Shown here: positions 19,642 through 28,947 of the stretch, piece after piece | Position numbering within the stretch: the first letter of the stretch is position 1 | How the letters are laid out: each line of letters starts with the position of its first letter | DNA from: Marinobacter alexandrii | GTDB lineage: Bacteria > Pseudomonadota > Gammaproteobacteria > Pseudomonadales > Oleiphilaceae | Reading direction: 5' to 3' | DNA length: 64,000 nt | Assembly (NCBI RefSeq): GCF_005871205.1 | Contig: NZ_SWKM01000015.1 | Span: forward strand, 310,001-374,000 | Position numbers and translations under genes: made by a program | The notes under the pieces: generated by a model | What the model was told of the DNA's origin: nothing | The model's database searches: none | The model's input: only the letters and a program-made list of their open reading frames with translations

Positions 19642-19962
19642 TCACTCACCGGCACAGTCCACACAGACGGTGGTGTATGGGAGCACCTGCAAGCGTCGGG
19701 GATCGATAGGCTGGCCACACGACTCGCACTCGTCGCCCAGGCCGTGGTCGATGCGCTCCAGGGCGCGCTCAATTTGCACCAGCTCCTCACGGGTTTCGGT
19801 CTCCAGAGAATCCACCACTTCGTCATTCTGGGTCTGGGTGGCCTGCTCCTCGAAATCCTTGTCCAGGGCGCCATCCTCGCGATGCTGGTGAGCTTCAAAG
19901 CGGGACAGCCTGGCTTTCAGATCCGCTCTCAGGGTTTCAAGTTCTGCTTTGCGATTCGTCAT
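19642..19962 (-). CDS. TraR/DksA-type zinc-finger protein
   Basis: A protein of about 106 residues with a coiled N-terminal half and a C-terminal C4 zinc finger (CESCGQPID...TVCVDCA). DksA/TraR relatives bind in the RNA polymerase secondary channel; the acidic residues at the hairpin tip cannot be assigned with confidence here. The start is set at 19962, where AGGAGG lies five bases before the ATG; the open frame extends seven codons further. It precedes the ABC efflux genes on the same strand and could be co-transcribed. Confidence 0.83.
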   Translation of the reverse strand: MTNRKAELETLRADLKARLSRFEAHQHREDGALDKDFEEQATQTQNDEVVDSLETETREELVQIERALERIDHGLGDECESCGQPIDPRRLQVLPYTTVCVDCAGE

Positions 19963-20166
19963 CGGCGCCTCCTGACGGTCCAAAGACCGGTCGTTGTTTG
20001 ACTAATCCACACCTTAAAGGATAAGCCTGTCCTGTGCTTGATGCTTGTCAAAATTCCGGACGGGGCAGAATCCAGGCGAACAAAGTCCACCATGGCGCGG
20101 CTCTGACTCGCCGCTCACGACCGGTTATGGCACTATGGCCTCCCCTGTGACTGGCGGAGACCCTAC

Positions 20167-21540
20167 ATGTTCTACACCACCGTGGCAGCACTGACTGCCG
20201 CCCTACTCGTTTTTACGTGGTTAGGGCTGCGAGCCCGTCTGGCCGATGGTGGTCTCGACGACTACGTCACCGCTCGCAACTCCCAGGGCGCCCGGGCGCT
20301 GGGGCTATCGTTCCTGGCTTCAGGCATGGGTGGCTGGATTCTGTTCGCGCCGCCTGAAGTGGGCGCGCTTGTTGGTCCGGTGGCACTGGCCGGTTACGCT
20401 ATTGGTGCGGCGCTACCCTTCATTGTATTTGCTTTCTGCGGGCCCGCGATCCGGCGTTTCCTGCCTGAAGGTCGTAGCATTGGCGAGTTTGCGCAGGCCT
20501 GCTATGGCCGCAATGTCCGGCACTACGTGTCGCTAATTTCCGTGCTCTACATGCTGTGTTTCCTGACCGCGGAACTAACCGCCATTGGCGCGATCACCTC
20601 CATGCTGTCTGGCATCAACGGCAACCTGGTGGTGCTGGGCGTTGCCATCACGACGCTGATCTACACCGCCTGGGGCGGCCTGCGCGCCAGCATAGTCACC
20701 GACCAATGGCAGGCATTCCTGCTGATTGGCCTGCTGGCCATCGTTGGCTTTGTTGGGCTTGGGCAACTGCCGGAACTATCAACCGCACGCCTGCCAGATG
20801 TACCCACCGCCAGCGCACTCAGCGTAGCACTCACTCTGGTCATTGCCGTTACCGCGGCTAACCTGTTCCATCAGGGTTACTGGCAGCGTCTCTGGTCGGC
20901 CCGGGATACCAGCAGCCTGAGCCGTGGCGCTGCCCTGGGTGGCATCATTACCGTTATCGTAGTCGCGCTGGTCGGCGGCCTTGGCATCATGGCCTCACTC
21001 AGCGGAACCGACCTGGGCAACCCACCAATCCCGTTCTTCGCCTTGCTGTCAGAGGCACCGGTGTGGCTCACACTGCCGGCACTCATCCTGGCCATTACCC
21101 TGGTCGCGTCGTCGGTTGATACCTTGCAGAACGCCCTGGCCTCACTGGCGGTTACCGAGAAACGGGGGCTGTCGTTGAACGCAGCACGCTGGATCACCGT
21201 AGCGCTGATGGTACCGGTGGTGCTGGTGGCATTGCAGGGCATCTCGGTTCTGAGGCTGTTCCTGATCGCGGACCTGCTGTGCGCCACCGCCGTGCTGCCG
21301 GTATTGATGGGCTTGTGGTCACGGATGACGACGGCAGCCGCCATTCTGGGTGGGTTGGCCGGTCTTCTGGGGGCAATCCTGCCCGGCTGGATTGCCGGCG
21401 GATCGGTGATGGCAGGCCTGGAAGCTGCCAGCTTCCCCGGCAGCATCCCGACCCTGATGCCGTTCGTAGGCGCCCTGGTCGGTTCAGGCCTGGTCAGCCT
21501 CGCTTTCGCACTCTCCTCGCCAGCGAGCAGCAAAGGTTGA
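20167..21540 (+). CDS. Sodium:solute symporter family protein
   Basis: A 457-residue protein that is hydrophobic along its whole length, with about 12-13 membrane segments. The N-terminus DDYVTARNSQGARALGLSFLASGMGGWILFAPPE and the helix with YTAWGGLRASIVTDQWQ are typical of the SSS family, which couples sodium entry to uptake of sugars, amino acids, organic acids or osmolytes. The substrate cannot be told. The gene stands alone; GGAGA precedes the ATG. It is on the opposite strand to its upstream neighbour. Confidence 0.87.
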   Translation: MFYTTVAALTAALLVFTWLGLRARLADGGLDDYVTARNSQGARALGLSFLASGMGGWILFAPPEVGALVGPVALAGYAIGAALPFIVFAFCGPAIRRFLPEGRSIGEFAQACYGRNVRHYVSLISVLYMLCFLTAELTAIGAITSMLSGINGNLVVLGVAITTLIYTAWGGLRASIVTDQWQAFLLIGLLAIVGFVGLGQLPELSTARLPDVPTASALSVALTLVIAVTAANLFHQGYWQRLWSARDTSSLSRGAALGGIITVIVVALVGGLGIMASLSGTDLGNPPIPFFALLSEAPVWLTLPALILAITLVASSVDTLQNALASLAVTEKRGLSLNAARWITVALMVPVVLVALQGISVLRLFLIADLLCATAVLPVLMGLWSRMTTAAAILGGLAGLLGAILPGWIAGGSVMAGLEAASFPGSIPTLMPFVGALVGSGLVSLAFALSSPASSKG

Positions 21541-21575
21541 ACCAATGTGACGCGGTAATAAGCAGACCATACAGT

Positions 21576-21872
21576 TCAACCTACATCTGGCGTAGGCCGG
21601 CAAACCTCAGTAGTGACGTTGGCCGGCCTTTCGTCAATGTAGGGCCGCTCAAGGGCTTGTTCAAACAAGGTATGAGGGACATTTTGTTCGTTCAACCGAT
21701 TGTTCAGACGGTTGAACTGCGACCAAACCCGCTCAAGCCGTACCAGGCCTTGCTGAGCTAGCCAGTCCTGCTCTGCCCCATATTCCATTTCAATACGAAC
21801 CTCACCATCCTGCAACTGTGCCTGAACGACCGTCGCATTTATCCGGTCTACGACAATGTCCCCTACATCCAT
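21576..21872 (-). CDS. Small hypothetical protein
   Basis: About 98 residues, no signal peptide or membrane segment, no motif that I recognise. The N-terminal 35 residues alternate hydrophobic and polar residues like a small beta sheet (DIVVDRINATVVQAQLQDGEVRIEMEYG), followed by a helix (VWSQFNRLNNRLNEQ). A GAGG box six bases before the ATG at 21872 supports this start over the longer open frame (21890). Its 3' end contains a GGCCGGC/GCCGGCC inverted repeat. Confidence 0.6.
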   Translation of the reverse strand: MDVGDIVVDRINATVVQAQLQDGEVRIEMEYGAEQDWLAQQGLVRLERVWSQFNRLNNRLNEQNVPHTLFEQALERPYIDERPANVTTEVCRPTPDVG

Positions 21873-21955
21873 AGTCAGCCTCAGAGCCAAGCGGATCCTG
21901 ATGGTGTCCGCAAAGACAGTGTAGCCGGCACGCTTTGTACGCCGTCTCCGCCCTT

Positions 21956-22038
21956 CTACGCCCCCCTCCTCCCCCGAACTACGCCAATAAAAAGTCTGGC
22001 AGGAGGATGAACACGGATAACAATCGACTCAGTATGAC
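21956..22038 (+). promoter_or_regulatory. Candidate MalT-dependent promoter of the alpha-glucosidase/malK unit
   Basis: CTAC boxes start at 21956 and 21979, followed by a GGATG at 22005 and a TATGAC -10-like hexamer at 22033. The minus strand of 21965-21974 reads GGGGAGGAGG, a full match to the E. coli MalT box GGGGAKGAGG. The same box order and spacing (23/24, 26/27 and 28 bases between starts) recurs before lamB and, with CATGAC, before the pullulanase gene. The malE upstream region has the boxes but not the -10. Confidence 0.7.
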
Positions 22039-22117
22039 TTGCTTCTAACTGGGTTAGAGACCTTTATCCGTGCTCTACCCTGACAACCTTTCACCACCGG
22101 AGTATAAGAGAGGCACA

Positions 22118-23731
22118 ATGAACAAGAATCCGGACTGGTGGCGTGGCGCCGTCATCTACCAAGTTTATCCACGCAGTTTCTTCGACTCCAACGGCGACGG
22201 AATTGGCGACCTACCCGGAATCACCGCAAAGCTGGACTATATTGCCGGCCTGAATGTGGATGCGATCTGGCTATCACCATTTTTTACCTCGCCCATGAAG
22301 GATTTCGGTTACGACGTTGCCGACTACCGGGACGTTGACCCTATCTTCGGTACCCTGGCCGACTTCGATGAGCTGGTATCAGAGGCCCACGACCGCGGCC
22401 TGAAGATCATGATTGACCAGGTGCTCAGCCACTCCTCCGACCAGCATGCCTGGTTCAAGGAAAGTCGCGCCAACTGTACCAACGACAAAGCGGATTGGTA
22501 CGTGTGGGCAGACCCCAAGCCCGATGGAACACCTCCCAACAACTGGCTATCGGTTTTCGGTGGCTCAGCGTGGGCCTGGGACAGCCGGCGCAAGCAGTAC
22601 TACCTGCACAACTTCCTCAGCAGCCAACCGGATCTGAACTTCCACAATGAGGAAGTCCAGAACCAGGCGCTGTCTGACGTTAAATTCTGGCTGGACCGGG
22701 GCGTTGACGGTTTCCGTCTGGACGCCGTCAATTTCTGTTTCCACGATCTCAAACTCCGGGACAACCCGGCCAGCAATGCCATCGCCGAGGGTTCGATTGG
22801 TGTGCGCAAGGAAAATCCCTACGCGTATCAATTCCACAAGTACGACAAGACCCAGCCCGAGAACCTGGCCTTCCTGCAGCGCCTTCGCGCCCTGCTCGAT
22901 GAATACCCGGGAACCACGACGGTTGGTGAGATTGGCGATGACAATTCGCTGCAGACCATGGCCGACTACACCCGTGACGGCAACAAGCTGCATATGGCCT
23001 ATTCATTCGATTTGCTGACCGAAGAGCATGGCTCCGAGTTCTTCCACAGAACCGTCAGCACCATCGAAGACAAGCTGACCGATGGCTGGCCCTGCTGGGC
23101 TATTGGCAACCACGACGTCACCCGGGTTGCCAGCCGCTGGCAGGCTACATCCGATCAACAGCTGAAAGCCTACATGGCCATGCTGCTGACCCTGCGGGGC
23201 AGCGTCTGCCTTTACCAGGGCGAGGAACTGGGACTGACCGAGGCCGAACTGCAGTATGAGGACCTGGTTGATCCCTACGGCATCAATTTCTGGCCGGAGT
23301 ACAAAGGCCGGGACGGATGTCGCACGCCAATGGTTTGGGATCATCAGAAGGCTAACGGCGGCTTCTCAGATGCACGCCCTTGGCTGCCTGTTTATGATGA
23401 GCACTACAGCGCCGCAGTGGACGTGCAGGACGGACAGGACAACTCCATGCTGGCCGCATACCGGGCCTTCCTCGGGTGGCGGAAAGACCAGAGCGTGTTG
23501 CTCAAGGGCGATATTGAGTTCCTCGATTGCCCCAAGGACACCCTTGTCTACACTCGCAGCCTGAACGGTGAGCAACTGCTGATCGCGTTGAACCTGAGCG
23601 ACAGCGCCACCCGCATTGCCCTGCCGGCACAAGGCACGCCGGTATCAGACACGCCGGACTTTATTGGCGGTCAGTGGCACGGAACCAACCTGAACCTGGA
23701 GCCCTGGGGCGTTGAAATCGCCAGGCTCTGA
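22118..23731 (+). CDS. Alpha-glucosidase, GH13 subfamily 23 type
   Basis: A cytoplasmic alpha-glucosidase of 537 residues that would release glucose from maltose and short maltodextrins. Catalytic residues can be counted: nucleophile D202 in [10 protein letters not shown], acid/base E271 in TVGEIGDD and D333 in IGNHDVTRV. These positions and the overall length match the Halomonas alpha-glucosidase HaG closely. There is no signal peptide. GAGAGG precedes the ATG at 22118; the open frame reaches back to 22070 without a better start. malK follows 32 bases later, so uptake ATPase and intracellular hydrolysis are co-expressed, and the promoter carries MalT-type boxes. Confidence 0.93.
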   Translation: MNKNPDWWRGAVIYQVYPRSFFDSNGDGIGDLPGITAKLDYIAGLNVDAIWLSPFFTSPMKDFGYDVADYRDVDPIFGTLADFDELVSEAHDRGLKIMIDQVLSHSSDQHAWFKESRANCTNDKADWYVWADPKPDGTPPNNWLSVFGGSAWAWDSRRKQYYLHNFLSSQPDLNFHNEEVQNQALSDVKFWLDRGVDGFRLDAVNFCFHDLKLRDNPASNAIAEGSIGVRKENPYAYQFHKYDKTQPENLAFLQRLRALLDEYPGTTTVGEIGDDNSLQTMADYTRDGNKLHMAYSFDLLTEEHGSEFFHRTVSTIEDKLTDGWPCWAIGNHDVTRVASRWQATSDQQLKAYMAMLLTLRGSVCLYQGEELGLTEAELQYEDLVDPYGINFWPEYKGRDGCRTPMVWDHQKANGGFSDARPWLPVYDEHYSAAVDVQDGQDNSMLAAYRAFLGWRKDQSVLLKGDIEFLDCPKDTLVYTRSLNGEQLLIALNLSDSATRIALPAQGTPVSDTPDFIGGQWHGTNLNLEPWGVEIARL

Positions 23732-23763
23732 GACACATAAGACCAAACAAGAAGATTCCAGCT

Positions 23764-24879
23764 ATGGCCAGCGTCACTTTACGTAATATCTGCAAGAGCT
23801 ATGACGAAGCCCAGGTCACCCGAAATGTGAATCTGGACATCCAGGACGGCGAGTTCGTGGTATTTGTCGGCCCCTCCGGCTGCGGCAAATCCACGCTACT
23901 ACGGATGATTGCCGGACTTGAAGACATCACCTCCGGCGACATGTACATCGGCAATGATCGAGTCAACGACTTGCCCCCCAAGGCCCGGGAAGTGGGCATG
24001 GTGTTTCAGTCCTATGCGCTATACCCGCACATGGACGTGGCCGAGAACATGGCTTTCGGCCTGAAGCTTGCCAAGACCCAGAAGCCCGAGATCGAGCGCC
24101 GCGTTCAGGATGCAGCAACCCTGCTGCAGCTGGACGAGCTGCTGGCGCGCAGACCCAAGGACCTTTCTGGCGGCCAGCGCCAGCGTGTGGCCATTGGCCG
24201 CACCATCGTCCGCGAGCCCCAAGTGTTCCTGTTCGACGAACCCCTGTCGAACCTGGATGCCTCGCTCCGGGTCCAGATGCGCATTGAGATCTCCAAGCTG
24301 CACAAGCGGCTGGGCGCCACCATGGTCTACGTGACCCACGATCAGGTTGAAGCCATGACCATGGCCGACAAGATCGTCGCACTGGACAACGGCGCCATTG
24401 CCCAGGTCGGCAAGCCGATGGAGCTATACCACTACCCTGCTACCCGCTTTGTCGCCGGGTTTATCGGCTCACCGAAGATGAACTTCATCGACTGTGTAGT
24501 TGAGGCTGCCAGCAGCCAGAGCGTTACCGTTGTGCTGGCCGGTGACCACCGCCTGGAGCTGCCGGTAAATGGCGGCGACCTGTCCATTGGCGAGCAGGTT
24601 ACCCTGGGCATACGCCCGGAGCACCTGCAGGAAAATCAGGAGGCCGACATGTACGTCAAGGGCGAGGTACAGGTGGTTGAGCGCCTGGGCTACCAGACTC
24701 TGGTGCACCTGGAACTGGAGGACGTAGACGGTGTGCAGACCATGCGGACTGACGGCGGCAATCCGATTCAGGAAGGTGCCACCATGACCCTGGGACTCAA
24801 TGGCAACAAGTGTCACCTGTTCCGGGCCGATGGTGCTGCTTGCCCTCGCCTGTATCAGGAACCTTGCATCGACTTCTGA
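23764..24879 (+). CDS. malK: MalK, maltodextrin ABC importer ATPase
   Basis: A 371-residue ATPase, the same length as E. coli MalK. Walker [10 protein letters not shown] (about 37-45), signature LSGGQRQR, Walker [12 protein letters not shown] and switch His in [11 protein letters not shown] are intact. The C-terminal 130 residues are the TOBE/regulatory domain, ending with the MalK-like [15 protein letters not shown]. It energises MalFG, encoded 4 kb away on the other strand, and the E. coli protein also restrains MalT when transport is idle. Placing malK with the alpha-glucosidase rather than with malEFG is a notable arrangement. A terminator follows. Confidence 0.93.
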   Translation: MASVTLRNICKSYDEAQVTRNVNLDIQDGEFVVFVGPSGCGKSTLLRMIAGLEDITSGDMYIGNDRVNDLPPKAREVGMVFQSYALYPHMDVAENMAFGLKLAKTQKPEIERRVQDAATLLQLDELLARRPKDLSGGQRQRVAIGRTIVREPQVFLFDEPLSNLDASLRVQMRIEISKLHKRLGATMVYVTHDQVEAMTMADKIVALDNGAIAQVGKPMELYHYPATRFVAGFIGSPKMNFIDCVVEAASSQSVTVVLAGDHRLELPVNGGDLSIGEQVTLGIRPEHLQENQEADMYVKGEVQVVERLGYQTLVHLELEDVDGVQTMRTDGGNPIQEGATMTLGLNGNKCHLFRADGAACPRLYQEPCIDF

Positions 24880-24901
24880 GTCGATACCAAGCTGTGATCA
24901 A

Positions 24902-24922
24902 GGGGGCCAAGGCCCCCTTTTT
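24902..24922 (+). terminator. Rho-independent terminator after malK
   Basis: A GC-rich stem GGGGGCC / GGCCCCC with AA between is followed by TTTTT. It ends the alpha-glucosidase-malK transcript. The 24880-25170 interval otherwise shows nothing that I recognise. Confidence 0.88.
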
Positions 24923-25170
24923 CGTGCCTGATAAAAAGTAAAAAGAAAGGTAAAGAAATTCGCTACCTTAATGGTGATGGGACCATCACACGGCCGAAGA
25001 TTGACGCCATCAATTGACCGCTTTGGTCGCAAAGCGAACATTCAGGATAGATGACACATCCGAGCATGCGCGACATTCTAGTCTTCCAGGTTAAGTCCAG
25101 CCTCCTTTCAGAAGTGACAGCAGAAGCGGGGTAGAACCCAATAAAAAACTGAGCACGCTCGAACCACGCT

Positions 25171-25668
25171 TCAGTGCGAATGCTCACCCATCAGATAGTG
25201 AAGCAGCGCGTTCAAGCTTTCCTCCGACATTTTCCATCGTGGCATCGTAGCGTGCAGTGGCTCACCATCGGGGCCAATACCGTTCACGATGGCCTGTTTT
25301 AGCGATGACTCGTCGTAAGATGCATGGTTGTGGCCGTCATCGTGTTCGCTCTGCAGTGCTCCGTCGGTTAAAGCCGGAGCCATCACCCAGAAACGCGGCC
25401 ACATGATGGCGCCGCCTTCCTTTTCAGAACCATGGCAGGTGGCACAGCCGCCCCCGTGCATCTGCATATGATGGTTTCCGCCAACCGGGCGGATCCTCTC
25501 ACCGGAGCTGGATACGCCAGTGAAATAGAGGCGTTCCCCTTCGCTGCTGAAACTGGCGGGCAAGTTGTCGACGCTGTAGCGACTGTTGTGACCATCCATG
25601 CATCCGGATAACATCAACGCGCTCAAGGCCAGTGCTGAATATTTTCTGGTTCCATTGTCTTTAGCCAT
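25171..25668 (-). CDS. Lipoprotein c-type cytochrome
   Basis: A 165-residue protein with a lipobox LMLSGC (Cys 23) and a single haem-binding CATCH motif at 75-79. A methionine in LHATMPRWKM near residue 141 is a likely distal ligand. Several His clusters (GGNHHMQMHGG and the C-terminal GEHSH) are unusual and may bind metal. It is presumably an outer-membrane-anchored periplasmic electron carrier; residue +2 after the lipobox Cys is Met, so inner-membrane retention by Asp is not expected. No oxidase or dehydrogenase gene lies beside it, so the partner is unknown. Confidence 0.8.
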   Translation of the reverse strand: MAKDNGTRKYSALALSALMLSGCMDGHNSRYSVDNLPASFSSEGERLYFTGVSSSGERIRPVGGNHHMQMHGGGCATCHGSEKEGGAIMWPRFWVMAPALTDGALQSEHDDGHNHASYDESSLKQAIVNGIGPDGEPLHATMPRWKMSEESLNALLHYLMGEHSH

Positions 25669-26114
25669 CTCACTTGCTTCCTGCGCGTTATGTGATGCTT
25701 GATTGCTTCCAATCTGCCCTGATTGTTCAAATCAGTAAACAGTCATAGGCAGAGTGATCATGACCGATATCCGAAAACCGGGATAGATTTTTTCTCTGTA
25801 GTTTCCCGCTTAATTCAGTGTAATGTTATCAGGCGTTTACGGTATCGGGGGCTTGCCAGCGTAAGGGTCCGGAGCCGAATTTTTCCGACTCTGGGTGGAC
25901 CTAATACGGGGTCAGGTCAACTTTGTTCTCAAAGCGGGCTTTTTTGCCGGGCCGCGTAAGCCCGTCACTTCCCCTCATCCGCGCTTTGTGTAATCGTTAG
26001 TCAAACTGGCAAGCTAGGGACGGAGCGTTACTTCAACGGCTATGAGAGTCGGTGTGTGAGCGACTGTCGGTTCCTGCCCCTACCCGCCGGCATTGAAACT
26101 AGAAAGGGAAAACC

Positions 26115-26186
26115 ATGAAGCGTTTACTGATCACACTATTGCTGCTGACACCCCTCGTTGCGCCAACCGCCCTAACCGAATTCTAG
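26115..26186 (+). pseudogene. Signal-peptide fragment of a lost exported protein
   Basis: A 23-codon open frame with a strong AGAAAGGGAA purine box upstream. It encodes MKRLLITLLLLTPLVAPTAL and then stops within four codons. It looks like the intact start of an exported protein whose body has been lost. It could also be a small membrane peptide. The sequence after the stop is AT-rich and shows no continuation that I can recognise in other frames. Confidence 0.35.
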
Positions 26187-26335
26187 AATTTACGTTAAGT
26201 TTATTTAGCATTTTTTGTGGAATGGGCATACTAAGTTATTGATTTCTCGTTCGACAAATTTAGCACTTACTGTGGTCGTTTCATTTTGGAAAGTAACCAA
26301 GACGCCCCCATCAAAGCATGTACGTTGAATGATGC

Positions 26336-26361
26336 AAAAAAAGGCGGTGCCAAGCACCGCC
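26336..26361 (-). terminator. Terminator of the LVIVD-repeat gene
   Basis: Read on the minus strand, the stem GGCGGTGC / GCACCGCC with a three-base loop is followed by seven T. It lies 26 bases past the stop of the upstream minus-strand gene. Confidence 0.9.
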
Positions 26362-26387
26362 TCCGTCATAAAAATGCATCCTTTCCG

Positions 26388-28307
26388 TTAATCTTTACCG
26401 TTTTTGGCGGAGCCTGAACCGTACTCTTTAAGTACATAAAGACCACCGTTACGGTCGGACGCGTAAATCCATGGTTCATTCGGAACCTTGTAAATTCCCC
26501 AGATATCCTGGATTCCGCCGTTTTCAGCTTCGAACTCGGCGCCGGCGCGATGATAGCGGGCAATTTCAATAGGATCGTACGGATTGGTCACATCCACGAC
26601 CACGACACCATCGGAATACCAGGAAATATACGCTTTAACCCGATTTCCACTGGTCTCTACTAAGACATTATGGCTCGAGTAAGTACCCCGGGCATCGCAA
26701 TTCCCGCCAGGCGCGGTCGAAGCCGAACATTCTGTGTCGAAAATCGAGGCCAGTATGGGATTCGCCGGATCAGCATAGTTCCAGATACGAATTCCGCTCC
26801 AGGGCGTAGAGTTCGGATTGTTGTTGGTCACGACGATACCACCCGCACCGTCATTGAACGCATTCACAGACTTCTCCGCAAACGAGCAGGCACCACGGCG
26901 AACGACAGCGATATCACCTGATCCAAGCGGATTGAGAATCGGATCGTCGTTACAGGCTCTCCCGATCCATACGAAGTTGCCTGTGTACGAGCCGGCGCCC
27001 AGCGGGAAATTGTTTCCGCTGAATTCGTTGGCCCCGAAGACCGAGCCGGTCAACGGCCCGCTGGTAACTTCCACACTGGACGCTGTTATGAACCCGGCGC
27101 TGCCTGTCTGATTAGCTTCGAATGCATCGCCGGTCGAGGTTGCCGCCATAACACCTGGAATGGGGTTTCCGGCGCCGAACGTTACATTGCTAGGGGCGAC
27201 CGTGGCCTCCCAGGCGCTGAAGTCCTCTTCCCCTTCGACGACGATTGTGCCGTCTTCACTCGGCCAGACCGAGTGGCTGTTGACTTCGCCATCGAGTGAG
27301 CCATTGGCTGGATCCAACGCAACCGAAACGAGCTGCGGATTTGTAGGATCGCTGATGTCCAGCAGTACGAGGCCCGCATCCCAATTGGCAAGATACGCTC
27401 TGGTGCCGTCGGCCGTAATGGTGACGTCGTGTAGGAATCGGTTCGCAGAAGCTCCGAACCCGTCCAAAAGCCAGAGGGCTGCATCCAGGTTTCGATTGAA
27501 ATCTCCACTGGCAACGACGCCGGGGTCGAACAACTCTTCTGCGCCCCAGAAGGACACCAAGACAGGGTTGGCAGGATCAGTGATCTCGTATATCTGGAAG
27601 TTGCCGTACACAGTCTCGGTCGTTACACCCACGAAGTCTTGTGCGCCCTGGCTGAAGAGCCAGAGATTGTGTACGCCAACGTCGGTGATGGGCCCAAAGA
27701 TCAATGGAGTGAGGGCATTCGGGTCATCAATGCGTACTGACGCCAGCTGAACAGGATTTGATGGGTCGTCAACGTTATAGACCTCATACCCGCCAGGACC
27801 TCCGGCGCAAGATTCGTTCGAATGCACCAGGATATCGCCCGAACCCATTGTCGCCACCCGGACGTCGTTGGTGCGACTACCGACCGGTGACTGAATAATT
27901 CCAACAAATTCCGGCTTGTTTTTATTGTGCACGTCCCATATCCAGATGCCTGCTTCCGGGTCACCGCCGCAAGGGTCGTTGAAAGTACCGGTGTAGGCAT
28001 AGTCACTCAGCGCCCAGACATCGGTTGTGGAGTTGGCAGAAACCCGTTCACCGCGGCCGGCACGGGCCAGGTTTTTGGTGACCTTGGCGAATGGCGCATC
28101 GCTGACAATTCCGGCTACTGCCGCATCGTGTTCGATGAGCGGGGCGCTCGGATCGGGTCGGACGAACTCGTCCGAAAGACTTAGTACGTGTAAAGGTTCG
28201 TCGTCGGGATCATCGGTAACCACCGGTGGTGGTGCCGCTATAGCCGAGAACGCCATAAGGCTTGAAATGAGTGCGAACGTTAGCTTGAACGCGTTGCATT
28301 GTTTCAT
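26388..28307 (-). CDS. Secreted LVIVD-repeat (beta-propeller-like) protein with inserted PA domain
   Basis: A 639-residue exported protein with a signal peptide (about residues 1-25, ending AIAA). Repeated segments such as IYEITDPANPVLVSFW, LVLLDISDPTNPQLVSV, IRIWNYADPANPILASI and VVVVDVTNPYDPIEIARY are LVIVD repeats, which fold as a propeller. Between them, around residues 390-495, lies a PA-type insertion with GDIAVVRRGACSFAEKSVNAFNDGAGGIVVTNN. PA domains bind peptides or act as lids in secreted hydrolases, but no catalytic domain is seen here. Paired Cys are consistent with export. The function is unknown. The gene stands alone between two AT-rich gaps with its own terminator, suggesting it arrived separately from its neighbours. 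Confidence 0.8.
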   Translation of the reverse strand: MKQCNAFKLTFALISSLMAFSAIAAPPPVVTDDPDDEPLHVLSLSDEFVRPDPSAPLIEHDAAVAGIVSDAPFAKVTKNLARAGRGERVSANSTTDVWALSDYAYTGTFNDPCGGDPEAGIWIWDVHNKNKPEFVGIIQSPVGSRTNDVRVATMGSGDILVHSNESCAGGPGGYEVYNVDDPSNPVQLASVRIDDPNALTPLIFGPITDVGVHNLWLFSQGAQDFVGVTTETVYGNFQIYEITDPANPVLVSFWGAEELFDPGVVASGDFNRNLDAALWLLDGFGASANRFLHDVTITADGTRAYLANWDAGLVLLDISDPTNPQLVSVALDPANGSLDGEVNSHSVWPSEDGTIVVEGEEDFSAWEATVAPSNVTFGAGNPIPGVMAATSTGDAFEANQTGSAGFITASSVEVTSGPLTGSVFGANEFSGNNFPLGAGSYTGNFVWIGRACNDDPILNPLGSGDIAVVRRGACSFAEKSVNAFNDGAGGIVVTNNNPNSTPWSGIRIWNYADPANPILASIFDTECSASTAPGGNCDARGTYSSHNVLVETSGNRVKAYISWYSDGVVVVDVTNPYDPIEIARYHRAGAEFEAENGGIQDIWGIYKVPNEPWIYASDRNGGLYVLKEYGSGSAKNGKD

Positions 28308-28650
28308 TATGCCAGTCCCTTTGCTCTTTTTATGGTTGTCTCGACGACTACATAATTTCCTCGGACCTGAGTTTCTTGGTTTTTTTTAACCAGCGAAAAA
28401 TAAGCCATCTGTATGCCATGTAAAGATAAAGGCATTAATACATAGACTTGAGCCAACCGGCAATTTGAGAGAATGAGCAAGATGTAAAACATTCTGACGC
28501 TTTTATCGTAAGTATTGGCTCAGCCGGAAATTGGCCTTCTTTATGTATAAGCTCCCCTACTTTGTTTTTTCTTCAACTGGAACTCACGCCTCCAGTCAGA
28601 AAATCATTGAGCAGAGCATGTGTGAAAAGGGCCAAAGGCGCGCGGCAAAA

Positions 28651-28746
28651 AGGTCCGCTTTTATCAGGAATCGGTCATTATTGGCAGTGTGGAATACGCA
28701 CCAAAAATGTCCGCTTATGGGTGAGAGGCATCAATGTTCGCTTTTG
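28651..28746. repeat. Three degenerate copies of a GTCCGCTT element
   Basis: AGGTCCGCTTTTATC, AATGTCCGCTTATGG and AATGTTCGCTTTTG occur 56 and 26 bases apart. They share GT(C/T)CGCTT followed by an A/T-rich or TGG context. They may be remnants of a dispersed intergenic repeat; chance is not excluded. Confidence 0.3.
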
Positions 28747-28844
28747 TTTATGGAAAAACATAGGGTCAGCCAAAACTGAAGGTTTATATCACCAAAACTT
28801 GGCCGGTTCGGCCAAAAAATGGTGACCAGTACACTGAAGAACGT

Positions 28845-28882
28845 AAAAAATCCCGGTCAGTGGGGGGATTAATCTGACCGGG
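28845..28882 (-). terminator. Terminator of the malEFG operon
   Basis: Read on the minus strand, CCCGGTCAG and CTGACCGGG form a perfect nine-base stem with a 13-base loop, followed by ATTTTTTAC. It lies about 110 bases past the malG stop. Confidence 0.8.
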
Positions 28883-28923
28883 TCGCGAAAGAGTACGCTG
28901 GAAGACGCTGTTGTCGCGTAAGG

Positions 28924-28947
28924 ACCGGGTGGGATCTTCCGCCCGGT
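28924..28947 (-). other. Second hairpin downstream of malG
   Basis: ACCGGGTGG and CCGCCCGGT pair over nine bases with one G-T pair and a six-base loop. There is no T tract, so it is more likely a 3' stabilising structure than a terminator. Confidence 0.45.

Larger units (their letters stand above)
25669..26387. other. 719-base gap with a possible gene remnant
   Basis: This is AT-richer than its surroundings and has no full gene. It holds a very short open frame with a signal-peptide-like start (26115-26186, listed separately) and the terminator of the downstream minus-strand gene (26336-26361). A stretch around 25899-25918 reads ACCTAATACGGGGTCAGGTC, of a type often seen near degraded insertion elements, but no transposase coding was found. 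Confidence 0.5.

Noticed and set aside
21594..21633. GGCCGGC inverted repeat as a terminator
   Set aside because: It lies inside the small open frame 21576-21872, its loop is about 20 bases and it has no T tract.
25899..25918. ACCTAATACGGGGTCAGGTC as an insertion-element end
   Set aside because: The string resembles sequences seen beside degraded elements, but there is no transposase, matching inverted end or target duplication.
28531..28825. Two overlapping open frames of 82-87 codons in the AT-rich gap
   Set aside because: No ribosome binding site, biased composition, and the frames run through the repeated GTCCGCTT elements.
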